From the NCBI GenBank assembly GCA_021845805.1, contig JAJZVD010000015.1, positions 1 through 58,034 on the forward strand: a stretch of 58,034 nucleotides of DNA, written 5' to 3'. A program made the translations under genes and the position numbers. Positions 48,007 through 56,904 of the stretch are shown here, in pieces. Under the pieces are notes generated by a model, which worked only from the letters and a program-made list of their open reading frames with translations, was not told the DNA's origin and searched no databases. Within the stretch, counting starts at the first letter, position 1, and each line of letters opens with the position of its first letter. This stretch comes from Pseudomonadota bacterium (lineage in GTDB: Bacteria > Pseudomonadota > Alphaproteobacteria > Rhodobacterales > Rhodobacteraceae).

Positions 48007-48215
48007 GCGGCCCGTGCAGCCGAAGCCGCAATTGCGCCCCGAGGCCGCAAAACATGGCGACCCGCGCCGATCACCGCCACCTTGGCCTGCGCCGCGCCCT
48101 GACGCGCGGGCGCCGGATCCGGGGGCTGCCGCGCGGCAGGCGCGTGGCGTCGGCCCAGCGCGAGGTGTCATGGGCAGGGGGTCCGCAGAGACGATGCAGC
48201 GGCTATCTGTCCGGT
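48007..48215 (-). pseudogene. Decayed duplicate of FAD oxidoreductase 5' end
   Basis: Three blocks match the start of the intact gene in the same order and orientation. The start region matches at 48150-48215 versus 47730-47793 (CAGCGCGAGGTGTCAT is shared exactly). The Rossmann segment is CGCGCCGATCACCGCCACCT at 48064. The AASGRN region matches at 48018-48045 (AASGRNCGFGC against GASGRNGGFCC). About 110 bp between the last two blocks are deleted and the frame is broken, so it is not functional. Confidence 0.75.
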
Positions 48216-48266
48216 GGGAGTGTGGACGGCGCCACGGGGGTGGCCCGGGCTGCGCGACCCGCGCCG

Positions 48267-48372
48267 CAGGGTGCGCATCCATTGCGCACCGGAGCTGACC
48301 GAAGAGCCCCATCCGTTCCGCGGGGTGGTTGATCCCTCTGCGCGCCGGGTGCGCCATGAAGGCGCACCCTAC
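48267..48372. repeat. Inverted-repeat element II (106 bp)
   Basis: It begins CAGGGTGCGCATCCATTGCG and ends GGTGCGCCATGAAGGCGCAC-CCTAC, so the termini are inverted (AGGGTGCGC/GCGCACCCT) and each end is itself palindromic. It lies upstream of the decayed duplicate just as element I lies upstream of the intact gene. Confidence 0.8.
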
Positions 48373-48448
48373 GGTTTGGGTGAGGATTGCGACGCCGGAC
48401 GGCCGCGATGAAGGGCACGCTCTATGGCCTCGTGCGGGGGCGCGCGCC

Positions 48449-48480
48449 GGGTGCGCCATGAAGGCGCACCCTACGGTTTG
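48449..48480 (+). repeat. Solo end of the inverted-repeat element
   Basis: GGGTGCGCC-ATGAA-GGCGCACCC followed by TACGGTTTG is identical to the right end of element II (48348-48378), without a left partner close by. Confidence 0.8.
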
Positions 48481-48545
48481 GGGCCCGAGAGGGCCAAGCC
48501 TGTGCGGCGCGGATCGGGCATCGGTCGCGGGGTGCCGAGCATGTC

Positions 48546-48670
48546 GTAGGGTGCGCATTCATTGTGCACCGGAGCCGCACGGCGCACCGGAGCCGCGCGG
48601 CGCGCCCGGTCCGTTCCCCGGGGTCTTCGGGCCATCCGCGCAAGCGGTGCGCCGTGAAGGCGCACCCTAC
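48546..48670. repeat. Inverted-repeat element III (125 bp)
   Basis: It begins GTAGGGTGCGCATTCATTG and ends GGTGCGCCGTGAAGGCGCAC-CCTAC, giving 11-bp terminal inverted repeats GTAGGGTGCGC. The inner part shares GCGCGCCCGGTCCGTTCC with element I. It ends about 115 bp before the agmatinase start. Confidence 0.82.
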
Positions 48671-48784
48671 GGCTTGGGCCAGACCTTTGCCCGTCCCCCC
48701 ACCGCGCAAGGGCCTTCGGCGGGCCCGATTGCCTCGCCGGGCGGGCCGCGCTAGGTCTGGGCCGCCATGACAGAGGAGAGCGCC

Positions 48785-49744
48785 ATGGGACTGGAAGACG
48801 CCAAGGGCGAGGTCGATACCGCCTTCACCCGCAAGGACCGCCGCGGGCTGGCCTGGGAAAACGCCTTCGGGGGGGCCACGTCCTTTCTGCGCCGGACCTA
48901 TACGAAGGATCTGACCGGGGTGGACCTGGCGATCACCGGCGTGCCCTTCGACCAGGCGGTGACGCATCGCACCGGCACCCGCTTCGGCCCCCGCGCGATC
49001 CGCGAGGCGAGCGCGCTGCAACCCTTCGATCCGCCCTATGGCTGGGGCTTCTCGCCGCTGGAGGAGTTCTCGATCGTCGATTACGGCGATCTGGCCTTCG
49101 ACTATGCGAAGGTTGCGGATTTCCCGGATGCGCTGACCGCGCATATCCGCACGATCCTGGCGGCCGGGGCGGGCACGGTCACGCTGGGGGGCGACCACTA
49201 CATCACCTTCCCGATCCTGAAGGCCTATGCCGAGCGGTTCGGCCCGCTGAGCCTGATCCATTTCGATGCCCATTCCGACACCTGGCCCGATGACGATTTC
49301 AGCCGGATCGATCATGGCACCATGTTCTACAAGGCGGTGAAGTCGGGGATCATCGACCCCGCGCGGTCTGTCCAGATCGGCATCCGCACCCATAACGACG
49401 ACTATCTGGGCGTGCATGTGATCGACGCCCGTGCGGTGCATGAAAAGGGCACCGCCGCCGCCGTGGCCCGCGTGAAGGAAATCGTGAGCGATCATGCAGC
49501 CTATGTGACCTTCGACATCGACGCGCTCGACCCCTCGGTCGCGCCGGGCACCGGCACGCCGGTCTGGGGCGGGCTGCAGTCCTGGCAGGCGGCGGCGATG
49601 CTGCGCGACCTCGAGGGGATCAACATGGTCGGCGGCGACATCGTCGAGGTTTCGCCCGCCTATGACACGACCGGCGCCACCGCCATCGCCGGGGCGCATG
49701 TTGCGACCGAGCTGATGTGCCTGTTCTGCGCGAACCGCCGGTAA
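48785..49744 (+). CDS. speB: Agmatinase (arginase family)
   Basis: The 319-residue metallohydrolase converts agmatine to putrescine and urea. The manganese ligands are visible: GGDHYITF (His), HFDAHSDTW (Asp-x-His-x-Asp) and TFDIDALDPSVAPGTGTP (Asp-x-Asp). The ATG at 48785 is chosen because GAGGAGAG is 4-5 nt upstream; ATG 48767 is less likely. It is divergent from a PuuB-like oxidase, so the two may degrade agmatine via putrescine. A repeat array follows its stop. Confidence 0.93.
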   Translation: MGLEDAKGEVDTAFTRKDRRGLAWENAFGGATSFLRRTYTKDLTGVDLAITGVPFDQAVTHRTGTRFGPRAIREASALQPFDPPYGWGFSPLEEFSIVDYGDLAFDYAKVADFPDALTAHIRTILAAGAGTVTLGGDHYITFPILKAYAERFGPLSLIHFDAHSDTWPDDDFSRIDHGTMFYKAVKSGIIDPARSVQIGIRTHNDDYLGVHVIDARAVHEKGTAAAVARVKEIVSDHAAYVTFDIDALDPSVAPGTGTPVWGGLQSWQAAAMLRDLEGINMVGGDIVEVSPAYDTTGATAIAGAHVATELMCLFCANRR

Positions 49745-49769
49745 GGGGTGGGCGTCACCCGGCCTGGGG

Positions 49770-50298
49770 GCGGCGCTGTCCTTGTGGGGTGAGGGGCAGG
49801 GTGGCCGGACGCGCGGCCTCCCCCCGGCCCGGGGAGCAGCGCGCAGCGCCCCCGGGCCAGCGCCCGACCGCCCCCCGGGCGGGCGCTTCGTTGCGGTCCC
49901 GCGCGGGCTCACCCGCGGGAGGAGCCGCGCCATAAAGTACAGACCTTCACCCGCTCAGCGCCCACCCGCGGTCGGGCGCTGTCCCTTTGGTGTGTGAGGC
50001 GGGGTGGCCGGACGCCGCGCCTCCTCCCGGCCCGGGGAGCGGCGCGAAGCGCCCCCGGGCCAGCGCCCGACCGCCCCCCGGGCGGGCGCTTCGGGAGCGG
50101 ACCAAGCGGGCTCACCCGTGGGAGGGGCCTTGCCATGAAGCGTAGACCTTCGCCGGTGCAGCGCCCACCCGCGGTCGGGCGCGGGCCCTGTGGTGTGAGA
50201 GGCAGGGTGGCCGGACCCAACACATCCCGCCCGCCCGGCAAGCCGCGCGCAGCGCCCACCCACGGTCGGCCGCCGTCCCTCTCGGGGGCGGGCGGAGG
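49770..50298. repeat. 203-bp tandem repeat array, right (two full units plus partials)
   Basis: GTGGCCGGAC recurs at 49801, 50004 and 50207, again a period of exactly 203 bp. 49770-49800 matches the end of a unit, 49801-50003 and 50004-50206 are complete units, and 50207-50298 is a unit with about 110 bp of its centre missing. Orientation is the same as in the left array. It lies between the convergent agmatinase and M48 protease genes. Confidence 0.88.
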
Positions 50299-50300
50299 CG

Positions 50301-50981
50301 CTAGCCCCGGCCCCAGCCGCTCGTCAGCCGTTCGACAGCGGCGATCCGGTCGCGGCTGGCAGGGTGGCTCATCAGCCAGGCCGGGCCCTGGCCGCCGCCG
50401 CCCCAGGCGCCCAGCTTGCCCAGCAGCGACAGCAGCGGCGCGGGGCCCAGCCCGGCCTTGGCCAGCAGCGCCGCCGCCCAGGCGTCGGCCTCGTATTCGT
50501 CCTCGCGGCTGAGGCGCGCCGACAGCGCCTGCGCGGCCAGCCCGGCAAGCCAGGGGCCCAGCCCGGGCACAAGGCGGCCGACCACCGCGGCCAGCGCGGC
50601 GCGCAGCGCGTTCTGGGCGGTGAAGTCCAGCATCCGCCGCCGGGCGTGCCCCAGCGCCACATGGCCCAGCTCATGCGCGACGACGGCCGTGATCTCCTCG
50701 GCCGACACCGTGCCGCTGCGATAGGCCTCGTAGAACCCGCGCGTCAGGAAGACCTGGCCGTCGGCGGCGGCGAGCCCGTTGACGGCGGGCACCTCGTAGA
50801 TCCGCACGACCACCTGCGGCACCCCGAGCGCCGCCGCCAGCCGGGCGCAGACCCCGAGCAGCGCCACATCATGCAGGGGCGACGAGCGCGCGTTCAACTC
50901 GCGCAGGGTGCGGCGGGTCGAGACATGCCAGGCGATGAACCCGGCCCCGAGCGCCAGAAGAAGGGGAAGCAAGCGCAGCAT
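50301..50981 (-). CDS. M48 family metallopeptidase
   Basis: The 226-residue protein has an N-terminal hydrophobic anchor (LRLLPLLLALGAGFIAWHV), the zinc motif HELGH at about residue 104, and a downstream SREDEYEADAWAA with the third ligand Glu, the M48 (HtpX/Oma1-like) arrangement. It is a predicted membrane-anchored zinc protease, likely in envelope quality control. It is shorter than HtpX and lacks the second pair of membrane helices. Confidence 0.87.
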   Translation of the reverse strand: MLRLLPLLLALGAGFIAWHVSTRRTLRELNARSSPLHDVALLGVCARLAAALGVPQVVVRIYEVPAVNGLAAADGQVFLTRGFYEAYRSGTVSAEEITAVVAHELGHVALGHARRRMLDFTAQNALRAALAAVVGRLVPGLGPWLAGLAAQALSARLSREDEYEADAWAAALLAKAGLGPAPLLSLLGKLGAWGGGGQGPAWLMSHPASRDRIAAVERLTSGWGRG

Positions 50982-51107
50982 GGCCGGGTCACTCTCGAAA
51001 CGTCGGGACGGGGGCAGAAATTTGGCGAATCATTGTCAAACTGTGATACTAGGCAGATATGGGGGCGAATGTGTGCGCTGCGGCGCGGAAAAGTGAGTAA
51101 CAAGACA

Positions 51108-51704
51108 ATGCGGATTGCAGCTTTGACGATTGCGGGCGCGCTTGCGCTCGGGACGGCGGGAACGGCCGGGGCCTCTGTCGTGTTCAGCGACACGTTCAAC
51201 TATGGCAGCACCACGGTGCTGAACGCCGGAAGCTCGGTGTTCGGCGGGAACTGGACCATCAGCAACGGCACGGTGGACTATCTGGCGCAGGGCAGCAGCT
51301 TCGGCTCTCTCTGCACGACCGCCAGCAACTGCGTTGACCTGGACGGGTCGACCAGAAGTTCCGGGCTCTTCGCCACCACGATGACCTTCGGTCCGGGCAA
51401 GTATCTGGTCAGCTTCGACATGACCGGCAGCGGGCGCGGCACGACCGAAACCGGCAGCGTGATGCTGGGCAGCGCCTCTTATGGCTACAACCTGGGGTCC
51501 AGCGATGTACTGCACGGCAGCTTCTGGGCCACGGTGACCGGCGCGCCGGTCTCGCTCGCGTTCCAGAACGCGGGTGGCGACAATGTGGGCGCGATCCTGC
51601 AATCGGTGTCGGTGTCGACCGTGCCGGTTCCGGCCGCGGGCGTGATGCTGCTGGCGGGGCTGGGTGCGCTTGGCGCCCTGCGCCGGAAGCGCGCGCAGGG
51701 CTGA
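51108..51704 (+). CDS. VPLPA-CTERM sorting domain protein (second)
   Basis: The product (198 residues) has a signal peptide (IAALTIAGALALGTAGTAGA), a beta-rich lectin-like middle (FSDTFNYGSTTVLNAG, then FGPGKYLVSFDMTGSGRG) and the C-terminal VPVPAAG tail, hydrophobic helix and RRKRA. It is a predicted exported protein processed at its C-terminus. A GTG at 51093 is an alternative start with GGAAAA before it. It ends at a strong bidirectional terminator. Confidence 0.82.
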   Translation: MRIAALTIAGALALGTAGTAGASVVFSDTFNYGSTTVLNAGSSVFGGNWTISNGTVDYLAQGSSFGSLCTTASNCVDLDGSTRSSGLFATTMTFGPGKYLVSFDMTGSGRGTTETGSVMLGSASYGYNLGSSDVLHGSFWATVTGAPVSLAFQNAGGDNVGAILQSVSVSTVPVPAAGVMLLAGLGALGALRRKRAQG

Positions 51705-51731
51705 GCCCCGCACACGCGCAAGGATGCTGCA

Positions 51732-51761
51732 AAGGGGCCCCGCTGCGGGCCCCTTCGTTTT
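51732..51761. terminator. Bidirectional intrinsic terminator
   Basis: AAGGGGCCC (51732-51740) pairs with GGGCCCCTT (51747-51755), followed by CGTTTT on the plus strand and preceded by GC-A-A-A on the other side. It lies between convergent genes. Confidence 0.88.
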
Positions 51762-51775
51762 GCGCACGGCGCCGC

Positions 51776-52399
51776 TCACCCCGGGATGGCCCGCCCGGTG
51801 GCGCTGCCGGACAGAACCCGGGCGTAAAGCTCGAATTCCTCGGCGCAGGCCTGGCGCAGCGCCCTGTCCAGCGCGGGGCTGAGCGCCGTTTCACCCTCGG
51901 GTGAAACGTTGACGCGCGGCAGCGCGATGTCATGCCCCAGACGGTCTTCCAGGAAGCGGACGAAGGCGGCCATGTCCTCGTAGCGGAACACATGGTCGAC
52001 CGGGCGGCCATCCTGCCCCAGCAGGAACCCGGCCTGACCGCCGACATCGGCAAAGGCGGGGCGGGGGCGGGCCAGATAGGCGGTCACGAAGTCGTCGAAG
52101 CTCTTGCCGCGGGTGCTCTTGCGCGGATCGGCGATGTCGTCGCGCTGGCGATAGCGGTACCAGCTTCCCAGCCAGCTTGCGGGCTCGCGCATCAGGGCCA
52201 CGACGGTGAAGGGCGCGCCCGCCGTCCTTTCCAGATAGGGCGCGAGGAAGCGGCGGTAGCGGCCCACGGGCGTGTGCTTCAGCGCGGGGGGGCGCATGAT
52301 CGAGACGGCGGCCAGCGATTCGAGCGCGGTCTCGATGGCGGTGGAGCCGGTCTTGGGCGTGGCCAGAAAGACAAGCCGCGGTTCCCAGAATACCAGCAT
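51776..52399 (-). CDS. Sulfotransferase-like family protein
   Basis: The 207-residue product begins [20 protein letters not shown], where PKTGSTAIE is the PAPS 5'-phosphosulfate loop of sulfotransferases. A later [19 protein letters not shown] fits the 3'-phosphate-binding Arg/Ser segment. It may transfer sulfate, but an acceptor cannot be named. I chose ATG 52399, where similarity begins; ATG 52417 is in frame upstream. Related genes in this order have been mislabelled gamma-glutamyl kinase. Confidence 0.75.
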   Translation of the reverse strand: MLVFWEPRLVFLATPKTGSTAIETALESLAAVSIMRPPALKHTPVGRYRRFLAPYLERTAGAPFTVVALMREPASWLGSWYRYRQRDDIADPRKSTRGKSFDDFVTAYLARPRPAFADVGGQAGFLLGQDGRPVDHVFRYEDMAAFVRFLEDRLGHDIALPRVNVSPEGETALSPALDRALRQACAEEFELYARVLSGSATGRAIPG

Positions 52400-52494
52400 C
52401 GCCACCCTTTCCACCACAGACCCCGGGCGCGCCAGGGCCTGCGTAAACTATCCCTTAACATCTCTGCGCAAAAGTCGGTTTACAGAGAATTCGA

Positions 52495-52543
52495 TTGAAA
52501 TGTTCGCGTTTTGGTCTCATAAGGATGAGAACAACCTGGGAAC
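52495..52543 (+). promoter_or_regulatory. recA promoter and SOS box
   Basis: TTGAAA (52495-52500), 17 nt, CATAAG (52518-52523) is a likely promoter. GAAC-N7-GAAC at 52529-52543 is the alphaproteobacterial LexA box and covers the expected transcription start, so LexA would block initiation. Confidence 0.85.
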
Positions 52544-52592
52544 AACAGGCAGATTGCCCACCACGGCGGGCTATGGAATAAGGGGTCAGGCG

Positions 52593-53657
52593 ATGGCAAC
52601 GGCGAACCTTCTGGAATTGAACGGAAAGCGCGACATGGACAAGCAGAAGGCGCTGGAATCGGCGCTGGCGCAGATCGAGCGGCAGTTCGGCAAGGGCTCG
52701 ATCATGAAGCTTGGCGGCGACAAGCCGCTGCTGGAGATCGAGGCGACCTCGACCGGTTCGCTGGGGCTCGACATCGCGCTGGGGATCGGCGGGCTGCCCA
52801 AGGGGCGGATCATCGAGATCTACGGGCCGGAAAGCTCGGGCAAGACCACTCTGACGCTGCATGTCGTGGCCGAAGAGCAGAAGAAGGGCGGGGTCTGCGC
52901 CTTCGTCGATGCCGAGCATGCGCTTGACCCGATCTATGCGCGCAAGCTGGGGGTGAATCTGGACGAGCTGCTGATCAGCCAGCCCGACACCGGCGAACAG
53001 GCGCTGGAGATCGTGGATACGCTGGTGCGATCGGGCGCGGTCAGCCTTGTGGTGGTCGACTCGGTCGCCGCGCTGACGCCCAAGGCGGAACTGGAAGGCG
53101 ACATGGGCGAGCACCAGATGGGCGCCCAGGCACGGCTGATGAGCCAGGCGATGCGCAAGCTGACCGCCTCGATCAGCCGGTCGAACTGCATGGTGATCTT
53201 CATCAACCAGATCCGCATGAAGATCGGCGTGATGTTCGGCAACCCGGAAACCACGACGGGCGGCAACGCGCTGAAGTTCTACGCCAGCGTGCGGCTCGAC
53301 ATCCGCCGCACCGGCGCGATCAAGGACCGCGACGAGGTGGTGGGCAGTTCGACCAAGGTGAAGGTGGTGAAGAACAAGGTGTCGCCCCCGTTCCGCGAGG
53401 TCGAGTTCGACATCATGTACGGCGAAGGGATTTCCAAGACCGGCGAGCTTCTGGACCTGGGGATCAAGGCGGGCGTGGTCGAGAAATCGGGTGCCTGGTA
53501 TTCCTATGGCGACGAGCGGATCGGCCAGGGGCGCGAGAACGCCAAGGCCTTTCTCAAGGCAAACCCCGCGGTGGCCGACGACATCGAGGACAAGATCCGC
53601 GCGAGCCACGGGCTCGATTTCGGTGTCTCGGGCGGCGAGGACGTGGTGGACGAATAG
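52593..53657 (+). CDS. recA: Recombinase RecA
   Basis: The 354-residue protein is a normal Rec[14 protein letters not shown] (Walker A, near residue 79), [20 protein letters not shown] (Walker B and L1), [20 protein letters not shown] (L2) and the C-terminal domain with an acidic end. It pairs homologous DNA and triggers LexA cleavage. I chose the ATG at 52593; the open frame upstream passes through the promoter and SOS box and is not coding. A 54-bp hairpin repeat follows. Confidence 0.98.
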   Translation: MATANLLELNGKRDMDKQKALESALAQIERQFGKGSIMKLGGDKPLLEIEATSTGSLGLDIALGIGGLPKGRIIEIYGPESSGKTTLTLHVVAEEQKKGGVCAFVDAEHALDPIYARKLGVNLDELLISQPDTGEQALEIVDTLVRSGAVSLVVVDSVAALTPKAELEGDMGEHQMGAQARLMSQAMRKLTASISRSNCMVIFINQIRMKIGVMFGNPETTTGGNALKFYASVRLDIRRTGAIKDRDEVVGSSTKVKVVKNKVSPPFREVEFDIMYGEGISKTGELLDLGIKAGVVEKSGAWYSYGDERIGQGRENAKAFLKANPAVADDIEDKIRASHGLDFGVSGGEDVVDE

Positions 53658-53677
53658 CCGCGCAGAGGCGGCCGACG

Positions 53678-53730
53678 GCGGGGGGCTGTCTGCCCCCCGC
53701 ACCCCCCGAGGATATTTGCAGACAGAAAAT
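53678..53730 (+). repeat. 54-bp hairpin repeat, copy 2 (after recA)
   Basis: GCGGGGGGC (53678-53686) and GCCCCCCGC (53692-53700) form a perfect 9-bp stem with loop TGTCT, followed by CCCCCCGAGGATATTTGC and CAGACAG. Loop bases CTGTCTGC are exactly complementary to the later GCAGACAG. It matches copy 1 at all but three positions. Confidence 0.85.
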
Positions 53731-53843
53731 GGGGGCGCGCGGCGCGGGGGCCCGAGATTGTGGCCGCGCCTGCCGGTTCCGGTGGACAGCTCCGGCGCAG
53801 ATGGCTAAATGCTTGGCGTTTCCTGCCCCAAGAGGCCCGTGCC

Positions 53844-56498
53844 ATGCCCTCGCTGAACGACATCCGCTCGACCTTCCTCGATTTCTTCGTCCGCAACGGG
53901 CATACGGCCGTGGCGTCAAGCCCGCTGGTGCCGCGCAACGACCCCACGCTGATGTTCACCAATTCCGGCATGGTGCAGTTCAAGAACGTCTTCACCGGCG
54001 TGGAACACCGCGACTATCGCCGCGCCACGACCGCGCAGAAATGCGTGCGCGCAGGCGGCAAGCACAATGACCTGGACAACGTGGGCTATACCGCGCGTCA
54101 CCACACGTTCTTCGAGATGCTGGGCAACTTCAGCTTTGGCGACTATTTCAAGGAAAGCGCCATTCCCTTTGCCTGGGAACTGCTGACCAGGGATTTCGAC
54201 ATCCCGAAGGACAGGCTCTGCGTCACCGTCTACCACACCGATGACGAGGCGGCGGCGATCTGGCGGAAGGTGGCGGGGCTGCCGGAAGAACGGATCATCC
54301 GCATCCCGACCGATGACAACTTCTGGCGGATGGGCCCGACCGGGCCCTGCGGCCCCTGCACGGAAATCTTCTTCGACCACGGCCCCGGCGTCTGGGGCGG
54401 CCCGCCCGGCAGCGCCGAGCAGGACGGAGACCGGTTCATCGAGATATGGAACCTTGTCTTCATGCAGAACGAACAGCTTGCCGACGGCAACCTGATCGAC
54501 CTGCCGCGCCAGTCGATCGACACAGGCATGGGGCTGGAGCGGATCGGCGCCCTGTTGCAGGGCAAGCACGACAACTATGACACCGACCTGATGCGCAGCC
54601 TGATCGAGGCGAGCGCCCATGCCACCTCGACCGACCCGGATGGCAGCGGGCGCATCCATCACCGGGTGATCGCCGACCACCTGCGCTCGACCAGCTTCCT
54701 GATCGCGGATGGCGTCATGCCCTCGAACGAGGGGCGCGGCTATGTGCTGCGGCGGATCATGCGGCGCGCGATGCGCCACGCGCATCAACTGGGTGCGAAG
54801 GACCCGGTGATGTACCGTCTGGTGCCCGCGCTGGTGCGGGGCATGGGCGCGGCCTACCCCGAGCTTGGCCGGGCGCAGGCGCTGATCGAAGAGACGCTGA
54901 AGACCGAGGAAACCCGGTTCAAGCAGACGCTGGACCGCGGCCTGCGGCTGCTGGACGACGAGCTGGGGCGGCTTTCCAGTGGCGCGCCGCTGCCCGGCGA
55001 GGCGGCGTTCCGGCTTTACGACACCTACGGCTTCCCGCTGGACCTGACGCAGGACGCGCTGCGCGAAAAGGGGCTGGCGGTCGACGTGGCGGGCTTCGAG
55101 GCCGCGATGGAGGCGCAGAAGGCCAAGGCGCGCGCCAGCTGGGCCGGCTCGGGCGAGACCAAGGACGCGGCGATCTGGTTCGACCTTGCCGAGGCGACCG
55201 GCGCGACCGAGTTCCTGGGCTATGACACCGAAACGGCCGAAGGGCAGGTTCTGGCGCTGGTGCAGGGCGGCGCCCGGGTGGCAGAGGCCGAGGCGGGGCA
55301 ATCCGTGCAGGTGGTGCTGAACCAGACCCCGTTCTATGCGGAATCGGGCGGCCAGGTCGGTGACAGCGGGATGCTGTCGACCGAGACGGGCAAGGCGAAG
55401 ATCACCGACACGAAGAAATCGCAGGGCGTGTTCATCCACATGGCCGAGGTCGTCGAAGGCCGCATCCTGCCGGGGCAGGGGGCGGCGCTGGTGGTCGACC
55501 ATGCGCGCCGCGCGGCGATCCGGGCCAACCATTCGGCCACGCACCTGCTGAACGAGGCGCTGCGGCGCACGCTGGGCGACCACATCGCGCAGCGCGGCAG
55601 CCTGAACGGGCCGGACCGGCTGCGGTTCGACTTCAGCCATGCCAAGGCGGTCAGCCCGGCGGAAATGGCCGCGGTGGAAGCCGAGGTCAACGCGATGATC
55701 CGCCAGAACGGCGCCGTGGAAACCCGCATCATGACGCCCGACGACGCGCGGGGGCTGGGGGCGCAGGCGCTTTTCGGCGAGAAGTACGGCGACGAGGTGC
55801 GCGTGGTCTCGATGGGGATGCAGGAGGGCTCGGGCAAGGGGCTCGACGGGCGGACCTATTCGCTGGAGCTTTGCGGCGGCACCCATGTGGCGCGGCTGGG
55901 CGAGATCGGGCTGTGCGTGCTGCTGTCGGATTCGGCCTCGTCGGCCGGGGTGCGGCGGATCGAGGCGCTGACGGGGCAGGGCGCGCTGGACTGGCTGGCC
56001 GAGCAGCGGACGCGGATGGCCGATCTGGCGGGCGTGGTGAAGGCCGCGCCGTCGGAACTCGCCGACCGGGTGCGGGCGCTGCTGGACGAACGCAAGGCGC
56101 TGCAGAACGAGGTCGCGCAGCTTCGCCGCGAGCTTGCCATGGGCGGCGGCGCCAAGGCCGAAGAGGTGCGCGAGGTCGCGGGCGTGCGCTTTGTGGCGCA
56201 GGTGCTGACCGGCGTGTCGGGCAAGGATCTGCCCGCGCTGATCGACGAGGTGAAGGGCCGCATCGGCTCGGGCGCCGTTCTGCTGATCGCCGACACGGGC
56301 GCCAAGCCCGCGGTGGCGGCGGGGGTGACGGCCGACCTGACCGGCAGGCTGTCGGCGGTGGCGCTGGTCAAGGCCGCGGCCGAGGCGATGGGCGGCAAGG
56401 GCGGTGGCGGGCGCCCCGACATGGCGCAGGCGGGCGGCGCGGACATCGCGCTGGCCGAGGCGGCCATCAAGGCGGCGGAAGCCGTGATAGGAGGGTGA
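53844..56498 (+). CDS. alaS: Alanyl-tRNA synthetase
   Basis: The 884-residue enzyme charges tRNA-Ala. It has the class II core ([37 protein letters not shown]), the editing domain with [12 protein letters not shown] near residue 563 and CGGTH near residue 676, and a C-terminal coiled coil plus C-Ala domain (Gly-rich [14 protein letters not shown]). AGAGG precedes the ATG at 53844. Full length and intact. Confidence 0.97.
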   Translation: MPSLNDIRSTFLDFFVRNGHTAVASSPLVPRNDPTLMFTNSGMVQFKNVFTGVEHRDYRRATTAQKCVRAGGKHNDLDNVGYTARHHTFFEMLGNFSFGDYFKESAIPFAWELLTRDFDIPKDRLCVTVYHTDDEAAAIWRKVAGLPEERIIRIPTDDNFWRMGPTGPCGPCTEIFFDHGPGVWGGPPGSAEQDGDRFIEIWNLVFMQNEQLADGNLIDLPRQSIDTGMGLERIGALLQGKHDNYDTDLMRSLIEASAHATSTDPDGSGRIHHRVIADHLRSTSFLIADGVMPSNEGRGYVLRRIMRRAMRHAHQLGAKDPVMYRLVPALVRGMGAAYPELGRAQALIEETLKTEETRFKQTLDRGLRLLDDELGRLSSGAPLPGEAAFRLYDTYGFPLDLTQDALREKGLAVDVAGFEAAMEAQKAKARASWAGSGETKDAAIWFDLAEATGATEFLGYDTETAEGQVLALVQGGARVAEAEAGQSVQVVLNQTPFYAESGGQVGDSGMLSTETGKAKITDTKKSQGVFIHMAEVVEGRILPGQGAALVVDHARRAAIRANHSATHLLNEALRRTLGDHIAQRGSLNGPDRLRFDFSHAKAVSPAEMAAVEAEVNAMIRQNGAVETRIMTPDDARGLGAQALFGEKYGDEVRVVSMGMQEGSGKGLDGRTYSLELCGGTHVARLGEIGLCVLLSDSASSAGVRRIEALTGQGALDWLAEQRTRMADLAGVVKAAPSELADRVRALLDERKALQNEVAQLRRELAMGGGAKAEEVREVAGVRFVAQVLTGVSGKDLPALIDEVKGRIGSGAVLLIADTGAKPAVAAGVTADLTGRLSAVALVKAAAEAMGGKGGGGRPDMAQAGGADIALAEAAIKAAEAVIGG

Positions 56499-56502
56499 CG
56501 CG

Positions 56503-56793
56503 ATGACCGCCTTGTGGATTGCCCATGTCAGCGTGACCGATGCCGAGGCCTATGGCCGCTATGCAAAGCTGGCGGGCCCCGCCATCGCCGCGCATGGCGG
56601 CGTGTTCCTGGCCCGCGGCGGGCGTTATGTGCAGCTGGAAGGCAATGACCGTGCCCGCAATGTGGTGGCCCGTTTCCCGAGCCTCGAGGCGGCGGTGGCT
56701 TGCTACAACTCGGCCGAATACCAGGCGGCGCTGAGCCACGCCAAGGGCGCCGCGGTGCGCGACCTGGTGGTGGTGGAGGAAGCGGCGCCCTGA
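56503..56793 (+). CDS. DUF1330 family protein
   Basis: The 96-residue protein has the DUF1330 ferredoxin-like pattern: WIAHVSVTDAEAYGRYAKLA, GGVFLARGG, and FPSLEAAVACYNSAEYQAAL. Biochemical role unknown. It starts 4 nt after alaS with GGAGGG just before it, so it is co-translated with alaS. A strong terminator ends the unit. Confidence 0.9.
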   Translation: MTALWIAHVSVTDAEAYGRYAKLAGPAIAAHGGVFLARGGRYVQLEGNDRARNVVARFPSLEAAVACYNSAEYQAALSHAKGAAVRDLVVVEEAAP

Positions 56794-56815
56794 GCGCGCG
56801 GCCGTTGCAGGATTG

Positions 56816-56855
56816 AAAACGGCCCCGGAGTCACCTCCGGGGCCGTTTTGCTTTT
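56816..56855. terminator. Bidirectional intrinsic terminator
   Basis: A 15-bp perfect stem, AAAACGGCCCCGGAG (56816-56830) with CTCCGGGGCCGTTTT (56835-56849), loop TCAC, followed by GCTTTT. It serves alaS-DUF1330 and the convergent opgG gene. Confidence 0.95.
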
Positions 56856-56904
56856 CAGGTCGGGAACCCCCCGAATTTCCGGCGAAGATTCGGGGTGCGC
56901 GCTG

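Noticed and set aside
48422-49933. 503-residue minus frame opposite agmatinase
   Set aside because: It is antisense to an intact metallohydrolase and its start lies within a repeat unit.
45835-50160. Recurring minus-strand mini-ORF beginning MAR-x-LPRVSP in each 203-bp unit
   Set aside because: The first 20 codons are similar, but a 1-nt indel in hairpin 2 puts the second half in different frames in different units, so the conservation is of DNA or RNA structure rather than protein.
45790-50300. CRISPR array
   Set aside because: The unit is 203 bp and wholly repeated; there are no unique spacers of 30-40 bp and no cas genes.
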